From an uncultured Lachnospiraceae bacterium (lineage in GTDB: Bacteria > Bacillota > Clostridia > Lachnospirales > Lachnospiraceae), in NCBI GenBank assembly GCA_910585255.1, contig CAJUEI010000020.1:1-27508 (forward strand): a DNA stretch of 27,508 bases. Reading direction: 5' to 3'. Positions 16,738 through 25,333 of this stretch are shown here, piece after piece. Numbering within the stretch: position 1 is the stretch's first letter; the number at the start of each line of letters is the position of its first letter. The translations under genes were made by a program, and so were the position numbers. The notes under the pieces were generated by a model that ran no database searches, was not told where the DNA came from, and saw only the letters and a program-made list of their open reading frames with translations.

Positions 16738-17628
16738 CTACACCTCACAGTTATCCATTCCAACATTTGCCCCAAATACTTCCAACATACCATCCCGCTT
16801 AATAAATAGTCCTGGATAAGAAATAGAATTTTTATTTAATGGGATATAGCGTTTTTTTAATTCTGGATATGCTGTCAGCCTCCTGTCGGCAGCAGAGATC
16901 GGATAGATTCGATTTTCTTCCAAAATCTTTAATACTTTTTTTGCCAATCCATCTATCCTTTCCTTTTCTGCCCTTCCACTATGCTCAAAACCTTTCAATT
17001 CTTCTATTATACTCCCCAATCCCTGCACCACTCCTGCTTTCTGCAAAACTGCCTCTGCTGTTTTCAGTCTCTGTTCATTCTCCTGGATATAGTTTTCCAA
17101 TTCGGTCGGTTTTAACGATTCGATCTGTTTTTTTACTTTCTCCTGATCAAAATTTTCGTTCGGCTTAGAAAGCAAAAATTTTCCGCCTGCAACCATCCCG
17201 TCTGCCTGATCTGCGGCATCAAGAATCGGATCTGCTATTACTTCCCATAGATAATAATTCATTCGATCTTCTGTCCAAGTCTCAAAAGAAGTCTCCGCCA
17301 ATCCCAACAACACCTGTAAAGACATCACAACTTTTTGAAAAATAGGCTCATATCGTTCTTTTTCTTTTAATTCCCAGAGTTCTCGTTCTGTATTCAGCAA
17401 TTTCTGCTTTAATTCTTCTAAATTTTTATCCGTTTTTTTTATTTCTTCTCTGCTCTGTGCCGTTACTCTCGATATATTTCTGTCCCCTATACTTTCCATC
17501 CGTTTCTTTCGTTCTAGTTCTTCCTGTTTTCTCTCACTCTCCCGAATTCTTTTCAGACAAATTATACCGATACAAACCACCCCGACAATAAGCATCATAA
17601 ATACAGCTTCACCTGTTGTTCCTGTCAT
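16738..17628 (-). CDS. Coiled-coil protein, membrane-anchored member of the pair
   Basis: 296 residues from MTGTTGEAVF. The ATG at 17628 is chosen because GGAGG lies 8 nt upstream; the upstream ATG at 17643 has no site. One N-terminal transmembrane helix (about residues 7-25, FMMLIVGVVCIGIICL) is followed by a basic stretch and a coiled coil (about 30-95). A domain shared with the 356-residue protein follows (SLQVLLGLAE, NYYLWEVIADPIL, ENRIYPI, IPLNKNSISYPGLFIK, LEVFGANVGMD). The N-in/C-in orientation fits a membrane-tethered cytoplasmic adaptor. Function not recognised. Confidence 0.88.
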   Translation of the reverse strand: MTGTTGEAVFMMLIVGVVCIGIICLKRIRESERKQEELERKKRMESIGDRNISRVTAQSREEIKKTDKNLEELKQKLLNTERELWELKEKERYEPIFQKVVMSLQVLLGLAETSFETWTEDRMNYYLWEVIADPILDAADQADGMVAGGKFLLSKPNENFDQEKVKKQIESLKPTELENYIQENEQRLKTAEAVLQKAGVVQGLGSIIEELKGFEHSGRAEKERIDGLAKKVLKILEENRIYPISAADRRLTAYPELKKRYIPLNKNSISYPGLFIKRDGMLEVFGANVGMDNCEV

Positions 17629-17651
17629 AGTCCCTGCCTCCATTCTATTTT

Positions 17652-18893
17652 TTATTCTTTCATTTTCACACTTCCAATCTGCTCCTCACTTTCCTTCTCT
17701 GTCAAAAAATAAAGCCTATCCCGGTACTTCCAAACCTCTGCAATCGTTCCTTCTAAAGCAGTCAAATATGGAACCTCCTGCTTTTCGCCAAATCTTCGAA
17801 AATAAATCGTATCTTTCACCGCATATACATATCCCTCCCGCTCAATATTGGCTGCTAAAACCTGCTCTGCCCGCACTCCATCATCCATAATAAAAATCCC
17901 ATTCTCTTTTAATACCCCATACCGATAGGTTCCTCCACTCCAAGTATATGCTGCTTTTACATTAGAAAACTCCGTAATTTTGCTGTCCGATCCCAATTCC
18001 AAAAGATTTCTGTTCTTTTCCCGAACAGCAGTCAGACTGTTTAATCCAGCTCCTACCCAGCAGATATCATTCCATCCGCTTATCGAATCTTTTACATTGC
18101 TGATCACCTCTCCGCCTTTTGTAAGCAGCAAATAGACGCTTCCATAGGCCGCCGCCATCGCAATTCCTGATTCTTTTACAACCCCTTTTAATTTTCCGGC
18201 TATCTCATGTTTTAATGTTGCATCGGTACACTCTGAGAGTTCTCCCTGCTTTGTAAAAGCAAGAATTCCCAGCTTTTCCGTATAAGTAAAAAAATCAATT
18301 TCCTCCTGTTCAGAAGAAAAACATTTCCCCTGTTCGTTTTGAATCTTTCCATCTTTTTGATATAAGACCCCGGACGAATAAGGATAGAGCCGAAAACCAG
18401 TGTACTTTCTTTTTTCTTTTCCATTATCTACACTTTTTAACGTCTTTTCCAGAAATTCTGCCTCTTTGCTCTGTATCTCTGCCCTTGGATGAACCTGCAG
18501 CATTAGCAGCAAAAATAAAAAAAAGAGGGCTGCCTTTCTCTGACTCCAATGAATCTGTTTCTGCTCTAACAGCCGCCAAATCACGGCTTTATTTCTAGAA
18601 TAAAAAGAATTCCCCTTGTGATCTTTGCTCTTTGTACTAAATGGCTTTAGGGCATGTTCTAATTCTTCTAAATTCCATCTGCCGTCCCGATAAAATAAAA
18701 AAGATGGTTCCTCCTCTTTCTCTAATGTTTCTAATACTTCTGCAATGATTTCCGCCAAATCTGCTCCCTGCTTTGCCAGTTCCCGCTGACAATCCAGCAA
18801 TACGCCATTTTCAATATTCTCCCAGACTTCTTCTAAATCAAATTTTCCCTTTAGGCTGTCCAAATTGATAATCTTTACTCCTCCCAGCTTCAT
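17652..18893 (-). CDS. One-pass membrane protein with repetitive, propeller-like C-terminal half
   Basis: 413 residues from MKLGGVKIINL; AAAGGA lies upstream of this ATG at 18893, while the ATG at 18920 has none. The N-terminal 110 residues are cytoplasmic and helical (SLKGKFDLEEVWENIENGVLLD). One transmembrane helix follows (about 120-136, AALFFLFLLLMLQV). The outer part (about 150-413) is made of short beta-strand repeats with G/D turns such as GVLYQKDGKIQ, GILAFTKQGELSE, VYLLLTKGGEVISN, YRYGVLKENGIFIMDDG and LYFLTEKESEE. This looks like a beta-propeller (RCC1/WD-like), perhaps a ligand- or protein-binding sensor on the cell surface. Family not recognised; the propeller call is from pattern only. 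Confidence 0.85.
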   Translation of the reverse strand: MKLGGVKIINLDSLKGKFDLEEVWENIENGVLLDCQRELAKQGADLAEIIAEVLETLEKEEEPSFLFYRDGRWNLEELEHALKPFSTKSKDHKGNSFYSRNKAVIWRLLEQKQIHWSQRKAALFFLFLLLMLQVHPRAEIQSKEAEFLEKTLKSVDNGKEKRKYTGFRLYPYSSGVLYQKDGKIQNEQGKCFSSEQEEIDFFTYTEKLGILAFTKQGELSECTDATLKHEIAGKLKGVVKESGIAMAAAYGSVYLLLTKGGEVISNVKDSISGWNDICWVGAGLNSLTAVREKNRNLLELGSDSKITEFSNVKAAYTWSGGTYRYGVLKENGIFIMDDGVRAEQVLAANIEREGYVYAVKDTIYFRRFGEKQEVPYLTALEGTIAEVWKYRDRLYFLTEKESEEQIGSVKMKE

Positions 18894-18921
18894 CTTTTTC
18901 TTCCTTTCTAAAAAATACATT

Positions 18922-19512
18922 CTACTCTTCTGAAAATAACGGCTTCTCGCCTGCTTCTATCAACAGTTCATCTATTTTCTCTTTCTCATATATTCCATGC
19001 CGAATACAAAAAGCAGCGGTTCGGTCAGTTAAATCATCCTTTGGCAGTAAAGAATATCCGGCAAGATTGACCAGATAATACATTTCCCAATAGTCCAAAT
19101 GTAAAATAACTGCCATCTTTAATACATTCCGTTTATTGGTTCGTGCATTTTTATTGTCCCGCAGACGATACCACAGTGTCCGATTCATCCCAATCTCATT
19201 ATAAACCTGTGCATCGGTCTTTTGTGCCCTATCCACAAAATAAATTAATTCCTTATAAAATTCCTGCCGATAACCCTGCGTAACCTCAAGTTCCTGCTTT
19301 AACAATTTCTTTAACTCTTCTGTTCCAAGTGTCTTCTGTGTCCATGGAAATCTGTCCGCCTCTTCTTCTAATAATTGAAGAAGTGCCTCTCCAAACGGAT
19401 TTTCTCTGCCCATTTCCTCCGCTAATCCCAATATCTGCCTTTCATCTAACCTGGATAAAACTTCTATTAATAACTGCCGCTCTGTTATCTTTTTCTCCAT
19501 TGTTTTTCTCAT
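18922..19512 (-). CDS. Helical HTH-like protein, first gene of the operon
   Basis: About 196 residues. The start is uncertain: ATGs at 19512 and 19500 flank a GGAGG at poor spacing, and a GTG at 19545 has a GGAG 6 nt upstream but lies inside the terminator hairpin. The N-terminal half is acidic and helical. The C-terminal 100 residues resemble an XRE-like helical module often fused to enzymes in Firmicutes: DAQVYNEIGMNRTLWYRLRD, then NVLKMAVILHLDYWEMYYLV, LAGYSLLPKDDLTD and IYEKEKIDELLIEAGE (compare the D-EVYKKANIDRKLFSKIR and LLARAGYALS patterns remembered from that module). It may be a regulator or adaptor of the operon. It precedes the membrane sensor gene by 28 nt. Confidence 0.8.
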   Translation of the reverse strand: MRKTMEKKITERQLLIEVLSRLDERQILGLAEEMGRENPFGEALLQLLEEEADRFPWTQKTLGTEELKKLLKQELEVTQGYRQEFYKELIYFVDRAQKTDAQVYNEIGMNRTLWYRLRDNKNARTNKRNVLKMAVILHLDYWEMYYLVNLAGYSLLPKDDLTDRTAAFCIRHGIYEKEKIDELLIEAGEKPLFSEE

Positions 19513-19532
19513 TCCCTCCAAATCTAACATGT

Positions 19533-19578
19533 AAAAAAATGCCACAAAGCACTCCGTCCATATCAGTACTCTGTGGCA
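19533..19578 (-). terminator. Intrinsic terminator between cheW and the chaperone-like operon
   Basis: A 14-bp stem (19565-19578 with 19540-19553; TGCCACA/TGTGGCA at the base, two wobble pairs) is followed on the minus strand by seven U (19533-19539). It ends the secA-prfB-cheW transcript and stands only 20 nt before the next ATG. Confidence 0.9.
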
Positions 19579-19587
19579 CCCACCCCT

Positions 19588-20055
19588 TTATTTTACATCT
19601 TCAATCATATCTGCAACCCGCTGCTTCTCTTCTTCTGAAAGCAGATGAAATGCATTTAATATAATAGCCAATCCTTTTTCCATATGTGCGATATTTAAGA
19701 TATAACTGGTTTCCGCACTTTTGATAATCGCCGGAGCCGGAAACGTCTGCTCAGAGTCAATATCAAAAATTCCTTCCACTTCATCCACCCAAATAGCCAG
19801 TATCACACTTCCGACCACAGTAATTAACAAACTGGTGGCGTCTGTGGTAGGAATGTCCTCTAAACTAAATTTACTGCGAATATTGTAAACTGGTATTACA
19901 TTTCCCCGAAGATTAATAATTCCCTTAATATAAGGCACACTGTTTGGAATCCGAACCACCGGCTGTTTCTGTGCCTTCTCTATTCCTTTTACTAATTCTA
20001 CGTCTATTCCATACCGTTCATTTCCAAGATGAAAGATAATTACTCTATTTTCCAT
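19588..20055 (-). CDS. cheW: CheW-like coupling protein
   Basis: 155 residues from MENRVIIFHLG; GGAGG precedes this ATG by about 11 nt, and the TTG further up is less likely. A single CheW domain: FHLGNERYGIDVELVKGIE, the ligand loop VVRIPNSVPYIKGIINLRGNVIPVYNIR and LLITVVGSVILAIWVDEVEGI. CheW couples chemoreceptors to the CheA kinase in motile bacteria. No receptor, cheA or flagellar gene is next to it; it lies 42 bp after prfB and is closed by a strong terminator. It may serve chemotaxis genes elsewhere or a different receptor system. Confidence 0.93.
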   Translation of the reverse strand: MENRVIIFHLGNERYGIDVELVKGIEKAQKQPVVRIPNSVPYIKGIINLRGNVIPVYNIRSKFSLEDIPTTDATSLLITVVGSVILAIWVDEVEGIFDIDSEQTFPAPAIIKSAETSYILNIAHMEKGLAIILNAFHLLSEEEKQRVADMIEDVK

Positions 20056-20097
20056 TCTAATAACCGCCTCCAATCCATTTCTGTCCCATCCATCCTA

Positions 20098-21205
20098 TCA
20101 CTTTAGACTAAGCCATTTTAAATAAGCTCCAATAAACGGATCTAAATCTCCGTTTAACACTTTTTCTACATTTCCCGATTCCTGATTGGTTCTGTGATCT
20201 TTTACCAAAGTATATGGCTGCATCACATAAGAACGAATCTGATTGCCCCATCCGATCTCTTTGACATCTCCACGGATATCCGACAATTTTTCTGCATTTT
20301 CCTGCTGCTTTAACAAATAGAGCTTTGCCTTTAACATTTGCATTGCTTTATCTTTATTCTGAAACTGCGAACGCTCATTTTGACACTGTACCACAATATT
20401 AGTCGGAATATGTGTAATACGGATTGCAGAGGAAGTTTTATTAATATGCTGCCCGCCAGCACCGCTTGATCGATACGTATCTATCCGTAAATCCTCTTCA
20501 TTGATCGCAATATCTAAATCCTCTTCAATATCCGGCATAACATCACAAGAAGCAAAAGAAGTCTGCCGTTTCCCTGCTGCATTGAAAGGGGAAATTCGTA
20601 CCAGCCGATGAATTCCCTTTTCAGATTTTAAATATCCAAAGGCATTTTCTCCATTGATCTGTATGGTTACGGATTTAATTCCTGCTTCTTCTCCGTCCAG
20701 ATAATCCAATACTTCTGTTGTAAATCCCTTCGACTCTGCCCAACGCAGATACATCCGATAGAGCATAGCTGTCCAGTCACATGCCTCTGTCCCTCCTGCC
20801 CCGGAATGAAGCGTTACAATAGCATTATCCTTATCGTATTCTCCCCGAAGCAGTGTTGTCATTCGAAGCCGTTCAAAACGTTCAGTAAAATCATTCCACT
20901 CCTGTTCAATCTCTGGTATTAAAGAAGCATCTTCTTCCTCATATCCCATCTCAATCAATGTCTCGATATCTTCTAAACTCTGCTCCAATGCTGCATATTC
21001 TTCTATTGCATCTTTTAATCTCTTTAATTCTTTTACCGATTCCTGTGCCTGTTCTGCACGATCCCAAAAATCCGCCTCTTCCATATGACGTTCTAATTCT
21101 GCAATTCGCTTTTCCTTATGATCTAAGTCAAAGTGAATCCCTCACTTCCGATAATGGTGCTTTATATGCTGTAAGTTTACTTTTAAACTGATCAAATTCA
21201 ACCAT
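20098..21205 (-). CDS. prfB: Peptide chain release factor 2 (programmed +1 frameshift)
   Basis: Translation begins at the ATG 21203-21205 (MVEFDQFKSKLTAYKAPLSE), runs 25 codons to CTT, then meets an in-frame UGA at 21128-21130. A +1 shift gives GAC (21127-21129) and continues to 20098, 368 residues in all. RF2 recognises UAA and UGA; the frameshift is the known autoregulation. The conserved GGQ peptidyl-tRNA hydrolysis motif is in SSGAGGQHINKTSSAIR, and other RF2 blocks are present (LHSGAGGTEACDWTAMLYRMY). It follows secA, separated by 194 bp. A single open frame would start only at 21084 and would miss the N-terminus. Confidence 0.97.
21127..21133 (-). promoter_or_regulatory. prfB programmed frameshift site
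   Basis: CTTTGAC on the minus strand, the conserved CUU-UGA-C slip site. A purine stretch GAGGG lies a few nucleotides upstream, serving as the internal Shine-Dalgarno-like stimulator. Confidence 0.93.
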
Positions 21206-21399
21206 TTCTTCACCTTCTTTTCTATTATTTATTTTTTAACCTCATAATCCTACTCTGTTCTATTCTGCTCTATAGACTATCTTATAAACGGATCAGAAAG
21301 GGGCTGCCCTATACGACACCCCTTCCGTACATCTGCTCTATTTTTTATTCTAACATAAAAATTCCGAAAATAAAACGGTTTTTTCGAAAAATATTCTTA

Positions 21400-23976
21400 C
21401 TATTCTGTCTCTCCAAAGAATTTTTTCCCATGACACTGCTTAAATTTTAGTCCGCTTCCGCAAGGACATGGATCATTTGGGTAAATTTTTTTTACTTCCC
21501 GCTTTACAGGTGCCTTTGCTACAGAATCGTCCTTATTCGTACCAGTTACTTTTGCAACCTGCTCCCGCTCCACTTTCTGCTCTAAGCGGACATGCATCAA
21601 AAGCCGCACGGTATCCTCGCGAATTGCATCCGTCATACTTTCAAACATATCATAACCGCTCATCTTATATTCTACCAGCGGATCTCTTTGCCCATACGCC
21701 TGCAGTCCGATTCCCTGCCGAAGCTGATCCATATCGTCAATGTGATCCATCCATCTTCGGTCAATCACCTTAAGCAGGATAACCCGCTCCAATTCCCGGA
21801 TCTGCTCGGTTGGAAACTCCGCTTCTTTTGCCTCGTACAGCTTAATTGCCTCTTCTTTTAACCGCTGCTTTAACTCCTGTTTCTTCATCCCCTTTACATC
21901 ATCTTTTGTTACAATCTGTACAGGAATAATCGGCACTAAAACGGTATCTAATTCTTCTAAATCCCACTCTTCTGAAGGCTGATCATCAGAGATACAGCCA
22001 TCTACGGTATTTTCTACAATCTCTATAATCATTCTGCAGATTACATCCCGCATACTTTCCCCATTCAGCACTTTCCGGCGTTCCTCGTATACGGCTTCTC
22101 TCTGCTCATTCATTACCTGGTCATATTCTAATACATTTTTTCGAATACCAAAGTTATTTCCTTCTATCTTCTGCTGTGCCTTTTCAATCGCACTGGTCAG
22201 CATCTTATGCTCAATCTGTTCATTTTCCGGTACTCCCAATGCATTAAATACATTCATTAACCGCTCCGAACCAAATAACCGCATAATATCATCTTCCAAT
22301 GAAATATAAAAACGGGATTCTCCAGGATCTCCCTGACGCCCGGAACGTCCTCTTAACTGATTGTCGATTCGTCTAGATTCATGCCGCTCCGTACCGATAA
22401 TCATCAGTCCTCCGGCTGCCTTTGATTCTTCGTCCAGCTTAATATCCGTACCACGCCCTGCCATATTGGTTGCTATGGTAACGGCTCCATGCTGTCCTGC
22501 TAACGCAACAATCTCCGCTTCCTTTTCATGCCATTTTGCATTTAAGACCTGATGTTTAATGCCTTTTTTCTGCAGCATACGGCTTAATTCTTCCGAAGCT
22601 TCAATTGTAATCGTACCCACCAAGACCGGCTGTCCCTTTGCATGTGCCTCTTCTACGGCTGCTACAATTGCACGAAGTTTTTCTTTTTTTGTCTTATAGA
22701 CGGCGTCCTGATGATCGACTCTTTGTACCGGCTTATTGGTTGGAATTACAATTACGTCCATTCCGTAGATATCTCGGAACTCCTTTTCTTCGGTCAGTGC
22801 TGTACCAGTCATTCCGCACTTTTTATCAAAACGGTTAAAGAAATTTTGGAATGTAATAGTAGCAAGTGTTTTACTCTCTCTTTTTACTTTTACATGTTCT
22901 TTTGCTTCAATCGCCTGATGAAGCCCGTCCGAATAACGTCTTCCCGGCATAATACGTCCAGTAAATTCATCTACAATTAATACTTCATCATCTTTTACTA
23001 CATAATCTTTATCCCGTGCCATTAAGTTATGTGCCCTTAAAGCAAGGATAATATTATGCTGAATTTCCAAATTTTCCGGATCGGCAAGATTTTCGATGTG
23101 GAAAAACCGCTCTACTTTCTCTACTCCTTCTGCAGTTAATACTACATTTTTATCTTTTTCATTTACAATAAAGTCCCCGGATTCTTCGAGTTCCTCTCCC
23201 ATAATGGCTGCCATCTTGGTTAATTCGGTTCCCTCTCCTCTCTGAAGCTGACGTGCCAATACATCACACGCTTCATAAAGCTTGGTAGATTTTCCGCTCT
23301 GTCCAGAGATAATCAGCGGAGTTCTTGCCTCATCAATTAATACAGAGTCTACCTCGTCCACAATCGCAAAGTGCAGTCCTCTTAATACCAGCTGCTCTTT
23401 ATAGATTACCATATTATCTCTTAAATAATCAAATCCCAATTCATTATTTGTCACATACGTAATATCGCAGTGATAGGCTTCTCTTCTCTCGTCATTTGTC
23501 ATACCGTTTAATACAACACCCACAGTCAGTCCTAAAAAGCGGTGTACTTGTCCCATCCACTCTGCATCACGTTTTGCAAGATAGTCATTTACTGTTACTA
23601 CATGAACGCCATTTCCCTCTAATGCATTCAGATAGGCAGGCAAAAGACAGGTCTGTGTCTTACCTTCACCGGTTTTCATCTCCGCTATACGTCCCTGATG
23701 CAGTACAATACCGCCGATTAACTGTACACGATAATGCTCCTGATTTAAAACCCTTCTGGTCGCCTCACGCACAACGGCATATGCTTCCGGCATAATGGAA
23801 TCTAAGTCTTCTCCCTCTGCGATGCGTTTCTGGAATTCTGCTGTTTTCCCCCTCAGCTCTTCATCCGAAAGTGCCACCATTTCTTCACGCAAAGATTCGA
23901 TTTTTTTCACAATTGGTTCAATCAATTTTAATTCTCTGTCGCTGTGTGTTCCAAATAGCTTTTCTACTATGTTCAT
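21400..23976 (-). CDS. secA: Preprotein translocase ATPase SecA
   Basis: 858 residues from MNIVEKLFGTHSD; the ATG at 23976 has GGAG 8 nt upstream, so the 7-residue longer frame is rejected. SecA drives post-translational export through SecYEG at the membrane. Visible elements are the Walker A EMKTGEGKT (about 99-107), VNDYLAKRDAEWM, the DEVD box FAIVDEVDSVLIDEARTPL (about 204-220), ATNMAGRGTDIKL, QLRGRSGRQGDPG, the helical scaffold and the C-terminal zinc motif CPCGSGLKFKQCHG used for SecB or lipid binding. The length is normal for the housekeeping SecA of Clostridia. No clear promoter was found in the 270 bp upstream. Confidence 0.98.
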   Translation of the reverse strand: MNIVEKLFGTHSDRELKLIEPIVKKIESLREEMVALSDEELRGKTAEFQKRIAEGEDLDSIMPEAYAVVREATRRVLNQEHYRVQLIGGIVLHQGRIAEMKTGEGKTQTCLLPAYLNALEGNGVHVVTVNDYLAKRDAEWMGQVHRFLGLTVGVVLNGMTNDERREAYHCDITYVTNNELGFDYLRDNMVIYKEQLVLRGLHFAIVDEVDSVLIDEARTPLIISGQSGKSTKLYEACDVLARQLQRGEGTELTKMAAIMGEELEESGDFIVNEKDKNVVLTAEGVEKVERFFHIENLADPENLEIQHNIILALRAHNLMARDKDYVVKDDEVLIVDEFTGRIMPGRRYSDGLHQAIEAKEHVKVKRESKTLATITFQNFFNRFDKKCGMTGTALTEEKEFRDIYGMDVIVIPTNKPVQRVDHQDAVYKTKKEKLRAIVAAVEEAHAKGQPVLVGTITIEASEELSRMLQKKGIKHQVLNAKWHEKEAEIVALAGQHGAVTIATNMAGRGTDIKLDEESKAAGGLMIIGTERHESRRIDNQLRGRSGRQGDPGESRFYISLEDDIMRLFGSERLMNVFNALGVPENEQIEHKMLTSAIEKAQQKIEGNNFGIRKNVLEYDQVMNEQREAVYEERRKVLNGESMRDVICRMIIEIVENTVDGCISDDQPSEEWDLEELDTVLVPIIPVQIVTKDDVKGMKKQELKQRLKEEAIKLYEAKEAEFPTEQIRELERVILLKVIDRRWMDHIDDMDQLRQGIGLQAYGQRDPLVEYKMSGYDMFESMTDAIREDTVRLLMHVRLEQKVEREQVAKVTGTNKDDSVAKAPVKREVKKIYPNDPCPCGSGLKFKQCHGKKFFGETE

Positions 23977-24193
23977 AATTACACTCCTACATATCATACA
24001 ATCTGCAAATCGTTTGAATATCGCCTGTTTTTCTCCCTTTTTCGGTACTGCAACTATGATAGTTTACATTTGTAAGGGCACAGTGATAGACATACCGTGA
24101 TCATTGTAACACTTTGAATCGGGAAATGCAAGAAAAAATACGTGTCATCACAATAAAGCCAGAATCACTCAGGTAATCCCTTCCTTAGGCATC

Positions 24194-24222
24194 TTGAAAC
24201 TTATTATTCGGTATGTTATAAT
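24194..24222 (+). promoter_or_regulatory. Sigma-A-type promoter for the DNA methyltransferase
   Basis: TTGAAA (24194-24199) and TATAAT (24217-24222) with a 17-nt spacer. The predicted start is about 22 nt before the ATG, with AAGGGG as ribosome site. Confidence 0.85.
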
Positions 24223-24250
24223 TTAAAAAATAATTTAAGGGGCAGATTGT

Positions 24251-25246
24251 ATGATTCAAATTGAAAAAAAATCTTTATCGGGTTATACCTTTATAGATTT
24301 ATTCGCAGGACTAGGCGGATTCCGAATCTCATTAGAGTCTCTAGGTGCAAAATGTATCTATTCAAATGACTGGAATATTTCTGTTCAAAAAGTTTATGCA
24401 GAAAACTTTGGAGAAACTCCAGAAGGTGATATCACACAGGTTGACGAACATACTATTCCTGATCACGATATCCTTTGTGCCGGATTTCCTTGTCAGGCAT
24501 TTTCAATCAGCGGAAAACAAAGAGGATTTGAAGACAGCCGCGGCACGTTGTTTTTTGATGTAGCAAGAATTGTTAAAGCAAAAAAACCTAAAGTTGTTTT
24601 TATGGAAAATGTAAAAAACTTTGCCACACATGACAATGGCAAAACGTTAGAAGTGATAAAAGGTACCATGGAAGAACTAGGCTATACCTTTTATCAAGAG
24701 GTCTTAAATGCTGCAGATTACGGGATACCCCAAAATCGTGAAAGAATTTATATGGTATGTTTTAGAAATGATCTAAGGGTGAATTCTTTTACATATCCAA
24801 AACCATTTAAGCTGACCCGACATGTTGAAGATTTTCTGCTAGATGACGAAGAACTGCTAAAAGAGCTGACTATCGAACGACCAGACACCTATTATAACGG
24901 TGTAAAGGATAATCAATACCGCAATAAATCAATCCGGCTTGGCATGGTCAATAAAGGAAGACAGGGAGAAAGAATATACAGTGCCAAAGGAATTGCTATT
25001 ACCCTTTCGGCAAACGGCGGAGGAATTTTTGCCAAAACAGGCGGCTATCTAATCAATGGAAAAACCAGAAAGCTGCATCCCCGTGAATGTGCCAGAATTA
25101 TGGGATACCCAGATTCCTACAAGATCAGCCAAAACACCAATCAGGCATATACACAGCTCGGCAATTCCGTAGTCATTGATGTGCTGCAGTTTATAGCTAT
25201 AGAAATCGGAACGGTATTAGAAGAAAAAAATAAAAAGAGAATTTAA
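24251..25246 (+). CDS. DNA (cytosine-5) methyltransferase
   Basis: 331 residues, a compact m5C methyltransferase. Motif I FAGLGGFR (18-25), motif IV GFPCQAFS with catalytic Cys81, motif VI MENVKNF (118-124), motif VIII QNRERIYMV (161-169), the target-recognition region (about 175-260), motif IX RKLHPRECARIMGYPDSY (273-290) and motif X QLGNSVV (302-308). It transfers the methyl group of S-adenosylmethionine to cytosine C5. Its partner is the convergent nuclease-like gene at 25334-26125, together a type II restriction-modification pair. The recognition sequence cannot be read from the protein. Its strong promoter would let methylation lead restriction on entry. Confidence 0.96.
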   Translation: MIQIEKKSLSGYTFIDLFAGLGGFRISLESLGAKCIYSNDWNISVQKVYAENFGETPEGDITQVDEHTIPDHDILCAGFPCQAFSISGKQRGFEDSRGTLFFDVARIVKAKKPKVVFMENVKNFATHDNGKTLEVIKGTMEELGYTFYQEVLNAADYGIPQNRERIYMVCFRNDLRVNSFTYPKPFKLTRHVEDFLLDDEELLKELTIERPDTYYNGVKDNQYRNKSIRLGMVNKGRQGERIYSAKGIAITLSANGGGIFAKTGGYLINGKTRKLHPRECARIMGYPDSYKISQNTNQAYTQLGNSVVIDVLQFIAIEIGTVLEEKNKKRI

Positions 25247-25248
25247 AA

Positions 25249-25277
25249 ACTGCGATATTGCTGGACAATACCGCAGT
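25249..25277. terminator. Possible terminator between the convergent R-M genes
   Basis: Arms ACTGCGATATTG and CAATACCGCAGT pair with one wobble around a 5-nt loop. There is a short U run in the minus direction only (five A in the plus strand at 25245-25249), so it would more naturally end the nuclease transcript. Confidence 0.5.
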
Positions 25278-25333
25278 GATAAATAGGGGCAGCAGCAAGG
25301 AAATAAAACCATATATTCCTTTTTGTAATAACA

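Noticed and set aside
15664..17628. Calling the coiled-coil pair GrpE
   Set aside because: The neighbour is Hsp70-like, but the GrpE beta-domain motifs are not visible and length and C-terminal motif differ.
21298..21324. Terminator between secA and prfB
   Set aside because: Only about six consecutive pairs (AAGGGG/CCCCTT) with mismatches inside and no T-run; read-through from secA is likely.
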